In this document: positions 56,180 through 64,000 of the stretch, piece after piece
How positions within the stretch are numbered: the first letter of the stretch is position 1
How the letters are laid out: each line of letters opens with the position of its first letter
Assembly (NCBI RefSeq): GCF_021129235.1
Contig: NZ_JAJOMA010000025.1
Location: forward strand, 1-64,000
DNA: 64,000 nucleotides
Direction of reading: 5' to 3'
DNA from: Kineosporia mesophila
GTDB lineage: Bacteria; Actinomycetota; Actinomycetes; Actinomycetales; Kineosporiaceae
The notes under the pieces: generated by a model
The model's input: only the letters and a program-made list of their open reading frames with translations
Told to the model about the DNA's origin: nothing
Database searches by the model: none
Translations under genes and position numbers: made by a program

Positions 56180-57595
56180 ATGAGCGTTTACACGCAGACG
56201 AGCAGGGGCACGACGTACCGGTTCGACGGGCTGGTCGAGCTGATGGCGAAGGCCACGCCGGCGCGCTCGGGTGACGAGCTGGCCGGATGCGCCGCCGGCA
56301 GCGATGCCGAGCGGGTGGCAGCGCAACTGGCGCTGGCAGACGTCCCCCTTTCGCAGTTTCTCGAAGAGCCGCTGGTGCCGTACGAGACGGACGAGGTCAC
56401 GCGGCTCATTCTCGACACGCACGACGCGGTGGCGTTCGAGCCGGTGAGGTCGCTGACGGTGGGAGCGTTCCGGGACTGGCTGCTGGAGCTGGCGCCGCGT
56501 CCTGAAGCGGGTTCGGTGATGGGCGCGCTCGCCCCCGGGCTGACCCCGGAGATGGTCGCGGCCGTCAGCAAGCTCATGCGGAACCAGGACCTGATCGCGG
56601 TGGCGAAGGCGACCCGGGTGACCACGGCGTTCCGGTCGACCGTGGGGCTGCCGGGCCGGCTCGCCACCCGGTTGCAACCCAACCATCCCACCGACGACCT
56701 GCGGGGCATTGCCGCCGCGACCCTCGACGGGCTGCTGCTGGGGTGTGGTGACGCGGTGATCGGCGTGAATCCGGCGGGGGACTCGCCGCAGACCTGCGCC
56801 GATCTGCTGCACCTGCTCGACGGGATCCGCTCGGAGTACGAAATTCCCACGCAGACCTGCGTTCTCACGCACGTGACGACCACCATCGGGTTGATCGAGG
56901 CGGGGGTGCCGGTCGACCTGGTGTTCCAGTCGGTGGCGGGTACGCAGGCGGCGAACGAGGGGTTCGGGGTCTCGCTGTCGATGCTGAAGGAGGGCTACGA
57001 GGCGGGGTTGTCGCTGGGGCGGGGGACGGTCGGCAAGAACGTCATGTACATGGAGACCGGGCAGGGCTCGGCGCTGTCGGCAGACGCCCACCGGGGTGTG
57101 GGGGACCGGCCCGTGGATCAGCAGACCCTTGAGGCCAGGGCCTACGCGGTGTGCCGGGAGTACAAGCCGCTGCTTGTCAACACCGTGGTCGGTTTCATCG
57201 GCCCGGAATATCTGTACGACGGCAAGCAGATCATCCGGGCCGGGCTGGAAGACCACTTCTGCGGCAAGCTGCTCGGCCTGCCGATGGGCGTCGACGTCTG
57301 CTACACCAACCACGCCGAGGCCGACCAGGACGACATGGACACCCTGCTGACCCTGCTCGGCGTCGCCGGTTGCTCGTTCGTCATCGCGGTCCCCGGGGCC
57401 GACGACGTGATGCTCGGCTACCAGAGCACGTCGTTCCACGACGCGCTCTACACCCGGCAGGCACTCGGGATGCGTCCCGCGCCGGAGTTCGAGGCCTGGT
57501 TGCGGAAGATGCAGATGATGGACGACGACGGGCGGGTGCTGCCGGTCGAGGCGTCGTCCTCCGCTCTGCGGGCCCTGACGGGAGTGTCGCGGTGA
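56180..57595 (+). CDS. eutB: Ethanolamine ammonia-lyase, large subunit
   Basis: 471 residues spanning the whole EutB TIM barrel: the GDAVIGVNPAGDSP motif, QSVAGTQAANEGFG, YMETGQGSALSADAH and LGLPMGVDVCYTNHAEADQDDMD. With EutC and adenosylcobalamin it splits ethanolamine into acetaldehyde and ammonia. No cobalamin riboswitch is evident in the 110 bases upstream. The ATG lies after a weak site (GATGAGGG). No permease, microcompartment gene or acetaldehyde dehydrogenase is nearby. Confidence 0.95.
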   Translation: MSVYTQTSRGTTYRFDGLVELMAKATPARSGDELAGCAAGSDAERVAAQLALADVPLSQFLEEPLVPYETDEVTRLILDTHDAVAFEPVRSLTVGAFRDWLLELAPRPEAGSVMGALAPGLTPEMVAAVSKLMRNQDLIAVAKATRVTTAFRSTVGLPGRLATRLQPNHPTDDLRGIAAATLDGLLLGCGDAVIGVNPAGDSPQTCADLLHLLDGIRSEYEIPTQTCVLTHVTTTIGLIEAGVPVDLVFQSVAGTQAANEGFGVSLSMLKEGYEAGLSLGRGTVGKNVMYMETGQGSALSADAHRGVGDRPVDQQTLEARAYAVCREYKPLLVNTVVGFIGPEYLYDGKQIIRAGLEDHFCGKLLGLPMGVDVCYTNHAEADQDDMDTLLTLLGVAGCSFVIAVPGADDVMLGYQSTSFHDALYTRQALGMRPAPEFEAWLRKMQMMDDDGRVLPVEASSSALRALTGVSR

Positions 57596-58428
57596 CGGAC
57601 TTCTGGGACGAGCTGCGCGCGACCACCCAGGCCCGGATCGGGCTCGGCCGCGCCGGTGACGGCATGCCGACCTCGCGGGTGCTGGAGTTCCGGCTGGCCC
57701 ATGCGGTGGCGCGGGATGCGGTGCACGATCCGCTGGACGTGGACGCACTGGTGGGTGAGTTGGTGCGTTCGGGCGTCTGTGCGGGAATTGAGGACGACGC
57801 TGGCACCGGCGCGGTCAGAGCGCCGGTGATCGAGGGGGAGCCCGGGAGGGCTCGGCTCGGTGCTCCGGTCGTGGTGACGAGCCGGGCGGCGAACCGTGCG
57901 GAGTACCTCCGGCGGCCCGACCGGGGCCGGCTGCCCCGGGATCTCGCGGGTCTGCCCGCGACCGGTGCGGACGTCGGATTCGTCCTGGCGGACGGTCTTT
58001 CCGCCCGGGCCCTGCAGACCCACGGCCCGGCTCTGCTCAAGGCGCTGGTCGAGGCCCTGCCCGCGACCTTCACCCTGGCCCCGCCGGTGATCGCCACCCA
58101 GGCCCGGGTCGGCCTGGGAGATCACATCGGCGCGGCCCTCGGTGTGAAGACGGTGCTCGTGCTCATCGGTGAACGTCCCGGCCTGTCGGTGGCGGACAGC
58201 CTGGGCGTCTACCTGACCCACCACCCGGAACCGGGCCGCCCGGACTCCGACCGTAACTGTGTCTCGAACATCCACAGCCCGGGCGGTCTGCCGTACGAGG
58301 CCGCGGCCCGGGTGATCGGTGGCCTGATCGCCGGGGCCCGTCAGCTGGGCCGCTCCGGCGTGGCCCTGAAAGACACCAGCCGCGAGGCCGCGATCGCCGC
58401 GTCCACCCCGGACGTCGCCCTGCCGTAG
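57592..58428 (+). CDS. eutC: Ethanolamine ammonia-lyase, small subunit
   Basis: 278 residues. The ARIGLGRAGDGMPTSRVLEFRLAHA segment opens the family; the cobalamin-binding part has VLADGLSARALQTHG, ARVGLGDHIGAALG and LIGERPGL; the end has the DRNCVSNIHSPGGLPYEAAA signature. The GTG at 57592 overlaps the EutB stop (GTGA), so the subunits are made together. Confidence 0.95.
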   Translation: MTDFWDELRATTQARIGLGRAGDGMPTSRVLEFRLAHAVARDAVHDPLDVDALVGELVRSGVCAGIEDDAGTGAVRAPVIEGEPGRARLGAPVVVTSRAANRAEYLRRPDRGRLPRDLAGLPATGADVGFVLADGLSARALQTHGPALLKALVEALPATFTLAPPVIATQARVGLGDHIGAALGVKTVLVLIGERPGLSVADSLGVYLTHHPEPGRPDSDRNCVSNIHSPGGLPYEAAARVIGGLIAGARQLGRSGVALKDTSREAAIAASTPDVALP

Positions 58429-58435
58429 GCGCCTG

Positions 58436-58475
58436 TCGCCTGAAGGTCGGCACCTTCCGGTTCGTCGTCAGGCGA
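58436..58475. terminator. Terminator region between convergent eutC and MarR genes
   Basis: TCGCCTGA (58436-58443) pairs with TCAGGCGA (58468-58475); inside lies an alternative GAAGGT-CGGC-ACCTTC hairpin (58442-58457). A Gly/Cys-rich dyad CCTCC...GGAGG follows at 58483-58497. Confidence 0.6.
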
Positions 58476-58514
58476 TCCCCCGCCTCCGGCCGGGAGGTGC
58501 CCCCACTTCCCTGG

Positions 58515-58937
58515 TCACCCGAGCGCGGCGTCCGCCCGCTCGGTGACCTTGAGCAGAACGCTTGCCGCCGTGGCCTTCTCGGCCTCGGTGAAACCATCGA
58601 ACAGGTAGCTGGTGACGGGCCTGACCTCGTCACTGATCCGGGTCCAGAGTTGCCGCCCGGAGTCGGTGAGGGCGAGCGCGTGCTTCTCGTCCGTAGCGAG
58701 ATACCCGGCCTCGATCAGTGTGGTGACGCCGTCGCGGGCCCGTTGCTCGCTGATCCTGAGCCCGCCGGTGACGAAGGCGATCAGGTCGGGCTGCGGGATC
58801 GGGCCGCCGGTGCCGACGGCATTCAGCGGGATCCAGGTCTCGAAGCCGAATCCGGCCGGGGCGAGTTTCCTCTCCAGCAGGGCGCGGACGGCGTAGTGGG
58901 CACGGCCGATGTGCTGACCGGTGAGGGCAGTGCTCAT
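58515..58937 (-). CDS. MarR-family regulator, second of a pair
   Basis: 140 residues with a MarR-type winged helix: RAHYAVRALLERKLAP helix, ISEQRARDGVTTLIEAGYL recognition region, and the ALTDSGRQLW wing-end motif. Its ATG overlaps the stop of the upstream MarR gene (ATGA). The recognition helix is atypical in sequence. Effector unknown; the eutBC genes converge on it. Confidence 0.8.
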   Translation of the reverse strand: MSTALTGQHIGRAHYAVRALLERKLAPAGFGFETWIPLNAVGTGGPIPQPDLIAFVTGGLRISEQRARDGVTTLIEAGYLATDEKHALALTDSGRQLWTRISDEVRPVTSYLFDGFTEAEKATAASVLLKVTERADAALG

Positions 58938-59446
58938 GGTGCTGCTCCTTCGGGTGCCGGGTCGGGGTCGGGGTCTGGGCCGAGCAGGGTGCTGAGGTCT
59001 TCGCGGAACTGTTGGGCGCGAGGGCTTTCCGCGCCACCGAGAGGTTCCAGCAACTGGGCGACGAGCTGCCGGACGACGTCCACGGACCTCGCCGTGACCT
59101 CGGCCCCCTGAGGGGTGAGGGATAGCCGGACCGCCCGGGTGTCGGCCGGATCGGGCTCCCGCACGATCAGCCCGGTCGCCTCGAGCCCGCGCGCCAGTTT
59201 GGAGACGTAGAGCGGCTCCAGCCCGGTGTGGTCGGCGAGAACGCGCTGGCTGGGCGCACCGCCGTCGGCGCTCAGGGCGGAGAGCGAGGACAGGGCGACG
59301 TACTGGGCGTGGGTCAGGCCGAGTGAGGTCAGGGCCCGGTCGACGGCTACCCGCCAGCGCAGGGAGAGCCGCCAGATCAGGTGGCCGTGGGGGTGGACGG
59401 GTTCCGGGGGCGCCATGAATTCACGGTACATGGCGATAGTAGCCAT
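58934..59446 (-). CDS. MarR-family regulator, first of a pair
   Basis: About 170 residues. Typical MarR core: LIWRLSLRWRVAVDRALTSLGLTHAQYVALSSL, recognition helix LEPLYVSKLARGLEATGLIVRE, and the wing DTRAVRLSLTPQGAE. The C-terminus is acidic/Pro-rich. Three in-frame ATGs (59446, 59431, 59416) are possible; a TACTAT box between the first two suggests the transcript may start near 59431-59426, which would favour the ATG at 59416. Divergent from dapB. Overlaps the next MarR gene by 4 bases. Confidence 0.85.
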   Translation of the reverse strand: MATIAMYREFMAPPEPVHPHGHLIWRLSLRWRVAVDRALTSLGLTHAQYVALSSLSALSADGGAPSQRVLADHTGLEPLYVSKLARGLEATGLIVREPDPADTRAVRLSLTPQGAEVTARSVDVVRQLVAQLLEPLGGAESPRAQQFREDLSTLLGPDPDPDPAPEGAAP

Positions 59447-59494
59447 GGCTAGTAAGCGATGGCGGCGGGCCGGGGTCCGTCGCGACCGCCGTGA

Positions 59495-61488
<1,994 letters not shown>

Positions 61489-61683
61489 CGGGGGAGGGCC
61501 GTGGGGTGGGCAGGGAGCGGGAAAGTTCTACCGGCCAGGACTACGGCCCAGACAGGAGGTGTCACCGGAGAGATACTCGTGGAACGAGTCGGTTCCGCGC
61601 AGTGGTCCAGGTGCTGGGTGCCGGCGCGGGACGCGCGAAAGGTGGGCCGCGCACGTCCATCATGGCCCGGTGTCGCACTGCCC

Positions 61684-61767
61684 ACCCGCGGACCGGGCTC
61701 AGTCACCCGCGGACCGGGCTCAGTCACCCGCGGACCGGGCTCAGTCACCCGCGGACCGGGCTCAGCC
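61684..61767. repeat. 21-bp tandem repeat, four copies plus a partial fifth
   Basis: Unit of 21 bp beginning ACCCGCGGACCGGGCTC. Copies start at 61684, 61705, 61726 and 61747; the fourth differs by one base and contains the GNAT stop codon, and a partial fifth continues into the GNAT coding end. On the minus strand each unit keeps a TGA in the same frame. Confidence 0.9.
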
Positions 61768-62307
61768 ACCCGCGGACTCCGCGATGTCCGCGCTGTAGCG
61801 CGCCTCGGTGACCGTGGCCCCGTCGGCGCCGGCGAACGAGCGGCGGGCGCCGTCGGCGACCATGCCGGCGGAGGCGAAGAAGGTGGCGCGGGGCTCGTCG
61901 GCCTCGGGGACCCAGACCGTCATCGAGGTCAGGCCGTGACCCCGGAGATGGTCGACCGCCGCCGCCAGGAGCCGCGAGCCGTGCCCCTCGCGCTGGTGCC
62001 CGGGATCGACCGCGAGCACGCCCAGGGCGCCGACCCCTTCGGTCGCGTCTTTGTCGTCGCTCGGCGCGACCGCGGCGAAGCCGATCACCAGGTCGTCGGA
62101 GACGGCCACGAACACGCCGTGTTTCGGGCTCGGCGGCCGCAGCACCGCCTCCCGCCAGACCGGGGTGAGTTCTTCGGGGTTGAGCGCGGCCAGGGCCGGC
62201 GCGGGCAGCAGACTCGCGTACGCCAGCCCCCAGGCGCGGGCCTGGATGGAGCCGATGACGGCGGGATCGCCGCCGTGGGCGGGCCGGACCAGGACGTTCG
62301 ATGCCAT
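61762..62307 (-). CDS. GNAT-family N-acetyltransferase
   Basis: 181 residues. Acetyl-CoA loop [15 protein letters not shown] in the middle, [10 protein letters not shown] strand before it, and [16 protein letters not shown] near the end. ATG at 62307; an ATG at 62316 would add three residues. The upstream AATGAT seven bases away is a poor -10. The stop lies in the 21-bp repeat array. Substrate unknown; divergent from the HAD gene with about 57 bases between starts. Confidence 0.85.
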   Translation of the reverse strand: MASNVLVRPAHGGDPAVIGSIQARAWGLAYASLLPAPALAALNPEELTPVWREAVLRPPSPKHGVFVAVSDDLVIGFAAVAPSDDKDATEGVGALGVLAVDPGHQREGHGSRLLAAAVDHLRGHGLTSMTVWVPEADEPRATFFASAGMVADGARRSFAGADGATVTEARYSADIAESAGG

Positions 62308-62352
62308 GTGAGACATCATTCCACCCGGCACCGACAGTTCTGGGGCGCTGGC

Positions 62353-62364
62353 TAGTCTGGCTCC
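62353..62364 (+). promoter_or_regulatory. Leaderless promoter element of the HAD gene
   Basis: TAGTCT (62353-62358), 6 bases, then GTG at 62365. No Shine-Dalgarno site. Confidence 0.55.
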
Positions 62365-63036
62365 GTGGCCGACACCGTTTCCCTGGGCTCGCTGACCGGG
62401 CGCACCTTCTCCGCCGTCCTGTTCGACATGGACGGCACGCTGATCGACTCGACCCCCGCCGTGGAGCGTTCCTGGCTGCGCTGGGCCGACGAGTTCGGCG
62501 TCCACCTGACCGGTTTCGGCAGCTGGCACGGCATTCCGGCGGCGCAGATCGTGACCCGGTTCCTGCCCGAGGAACAGTGGGAGACCGCCGTCCGGCGGAT
62601 CGAGGAGATCGAGACCCAGGACGTCGAGGGCATCGTGGTCCTGCCCGGCGCCGCCGGCGCCCTGGCCGCGCTGGCTCCTTCGGGCCGTTCGGCGATCGCC
62701 ACCTCCTGCGTGCGCGACCTGGCCCTGGCCCGGATCGGGGTCACCGGCCTGGTCCCGCCGCAGGTACTGGTGACCGCGGACATGGTGAAGGTGGGCAAGC
62801 CCGATCCAGAGCCCTACCTCCTGGCGGCGCGGCGGCTCGGGGTGGACGCCTCGGACTGCCTGGTGGTGGAGGACGCCCCGGCCGGCCTGGCCTCCGGCCG
62901 GGACGCCGGTGCCGCCCGGCTCGCGCTCGCGACCACGCACCCGGCCGACGCGCTGGAGGCCGAGGCCGTGGTGAAGGACCTCTCCGCGGTGCGTTTCGTG
63001 GTGACCGACGAGGGCGTCCAGGTCGTCCCGGCCTGA
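62365..63036 (+). CDS. HAD-superfamily phosphatase (beta-phosphoglucomutase/2-deoxyglucose-6-phosphatase-like)
   Basis: 223 residues. Motif [11 protein letters not shown] (first Asp near residue 20), motif II ATSC, motif [11 protein letters not shown], motif [14 protein letters not shown]. The helical cap lies between motifs I and II. This fits the GPP1/DOG1-type sugar phosphatase group. Substrate not determinable. Precedes thyA but has its own promoter, as does thyA. Confidence 0.88.
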   Translation: MADTVSLGSLTGRTFSAVLFDMDGTLIDSTPAVERSWLRWADEFGVHLTGFGSWHGIPAAQIVTRFLPEEQWETAVRRIEEIETQDVEGIVVLPGAAGALAALAPSGRSAIATSCVRDLALARIGVTGLVPPQVLVTADMVKVGKPDPEPYLLAARRLGVDASDCLVVEDAPAGLASGRDAGAARLALATTHPADALEAEAVVKDLSAVRFVVTDEGVQVVPA

Positions 63037-63073
63037 CCCGGGAAGGCTCACCGGAACTGTCGGTGGGTCCGCG

Positions 63074-63086
63074 TACGATCCCAGCC
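63074..63086 (+). promoter_or_regulatory. Leaderless thyA promoter element
   Basis: TACGAT (63074-63079), 7 bases, then the thyA ATG at 63087. No Shine-Dalgarno site. Confidence 0.6.
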
Positions 63087-63884
63087 ATGAAGTCGACGCA
63101 GTACGAAGACCTGCTCAGGCACGTGATGGCCACCGGCGTCACCAAGTCCGACCGGACCGGTACCGGCACGCGCAGCGTCTTCGGTCACCAGATGCGCTTC
63201 CACATGAGCGACGGCTTTCCGCTGATCACCACGAAGAAGGTGCACTTCAAATCGGTGGCGGTCGAGCTGCTCTGGTTCCTGCGCGGCGACTCGAACATCA
63301 GCTGGCTGCACGAGAACGGCGTCACCATCTGGGACGAGTGGGCCTCCCCGGAGGGTGAGCTCGGCCCGGTGTACGGCGTGCAGTGGCGCTCGTGGCCCAG
63401 GCCGCAGGGCGGCCACGTCGACCAGATCGCCGACCTGGTGCAGACCATCCGCACCAACCCCGACTCGCGCCGCATGATCGTGTCGGCCTGGAACGTCGCC
63501 GAGATCGAGAACATGGCGCTGCCGCCGTGTCACCTGCTCTTCCAGTTCTACGTCGCGAACGGCGAGCTGAGCGTGCAGGTCTACCAGCGCAGCGCCGACC
63601 TGTTCCTCGGCGTGCCGTTCAACATCGCCAGTTACGCCCTGCTGCTGCACCTGGTCGCCCAGCAGACCGGCCTGGTCCCGGGCGAGCTGATCTGGACCGG
63701 CGGCGACTGCCACATCTACGACAACCACGTTGATCAGGTCACCGAACAGCTGGGTCGTGACGTGCGTCCGTTCGCCGAACTGAAGGTCAGCAAGGCCGCG
63801 AGCCTCTTCGAGTACACCTACGCAGACCTCGAGCTGGTCGGGTACGACCCGCACCCGCTGATCCGCGGGAAGGTGGCGGTGTGA
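63087..63884 (+). CDS. thyA: Thymidylate synthase
   Basis: 265 residues, full length. Nucleophile C148 in [23 protein letters not shown] near 21-33, [18 protein letters not shown], and the DCHIYDNH motif. It methylates dUMP with methylene-tetrahydrofolate, producing dihydrofolate, which the next gene recycles. Its stop overlaps the folA start (GTGA). Confidence 0.97.
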   Translation: MKSTQYEDLLRHVMATGVTKSDRTGTGTRSVFGHQMRFHMSDGFPLITTKKVHFKSVAVELLWFLRGDSNISWLHENGVTIWDEWASPEGELGPVYGVQWRSWPRPQGGHVDQIADLVQTIRTNPDSRRMIVSAWNVAEIENMALPPCHLLFQFYVANGELSVQVYQRSADLFLGVPFNIASYALLLHLVAQQTGLVPGELIWTGGDCHIYDNHVDQVTEQLGRDVRPFAELKVSKAASLFEYTYADLELVGYDPHPLIRGKVAV

Positions 63885-64000
63885 CGCTCTCGCTGATCTG
63901 GGCGCAGGCCCGCGGCGGGGTGATCGGGCGCGACGGCGACATCCCCTGGCACGTCCCGGAAGACCAGGCGAACTTCCGCCGTCTCACCCGGGGGTGCGCC
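63881..64000 (+). CDS. folA: Dihydrofolate reductase, 5' part (cut by window end)
   Basis: The first 40 codons only: [24 protein letters not shown] matches the N-terminus of DHFR, with the Trp-His/Asp active-site region (IPWH.PED). Coupled to thyA by a GTGA overlap, the standard thyA-folA pair. The gene continues beyond base 64000. Confidence 0.93.
   Translation, partial: MTLSLIWAQARGGVIGRDGDIPWHVPEDQANFRRLTRGCA

Noticed and set aside
61684-61767. Repeat array as a possible CRISPR
   Set aside because: The 21-bp units are directly adjacent without unique spacers; it is a simple tandem repeat.

Overview
The window is high-GC DNA with GTG and TTG starts, short operons and many 4-base start/stop overlaps. 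It is a chromosomal segment of a filamentous-type actinomycete. The gene string cdsA-rlmN ... dxr-rseP-proS-rimP-nusA-rnpM-infB-DUF503-rbfA-truB-ribF-rpsO-pnp-M16 peptidase-dapB-thyA-folA is the classical actinobacterial arrangement. A Kineosporia-like organism is my guess from overall flavour only. I see no rRNA, tRNA, IS element, prophage or CRISPR array.

Layout. 1-3752: cdsA with a long repetitive N-terminal extension (cut by the window edge), rlmN, and a protein made of DivIVA-type repeats. 3841-9825: a ketose/pentose uptake operon on the minus strand (binding lipoprotein, permease, one-domain ATPase, D-tagatose/D-psicose 3-epimerase-like isomerase, FrcK-like kinase), with a divergent ROK regulator. 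9912-18122: a secreted 13-repeat RCC1 protein, a PPOX flavoprotein, a propionyl-CoA-synthetase-like ligase, a roadblock/LC7 protein with a long disordered N-terminus, and a family-2 glycosyltransferase. 18162-31840: a polyamine/GABA block. It holds a four-gene coupled minus-strand operon (Lrp regulator, putrescine-type aminotransferase, PPOX protein, FAD amine oxidase), a divergent plus-strand PotDABC-type ABC operon ending in a second FAD amine oxidase, an EAL-GAF protein and a GABA-type aminotransferase. Two decayed genes lie in and beside it: an MFS exporter, and a GabD-like aldehyde dehydrogenase next to gabT.

32119-54143 is mostly housekeeping: isoprenoid (dxr, ispG), protease (rseP), proS, then the rimP/nusA/infB/rbfA/truB/ribF/rpsO/pnp translation and RNA-processing string. 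The ispG-GNAT pair points the opposite way to its neighbours. 54257-59446 is accessory cargo between the M16 peptidase gene and dapB: a two-gene candidate toxin/immunity-type module, eutBC (ethanolamine ammonia-lyase) and two overlapping MarR regulators. 59534-64000 holds dapB, an acyltransferase-like membrane protein, a GNAT gene followed by a 21-bp tandem repeat, an HAD phosphatase, thyA and the start of folA.

The observation I find most worth testing is the overlapping pair at 54257-56069. A helical N-terminal domain is joined to a C-terminal domain that looks like a polymorphic-toxin tip, and an unrelated soluble partner gene overlaps its end. Others are the convergent polyamine-to-GABA cluster with candidate Lrp operators, the gabD and MFS remnants, a set of probable leaderless promoters, and crossing inverted repeats at 12207-12276.
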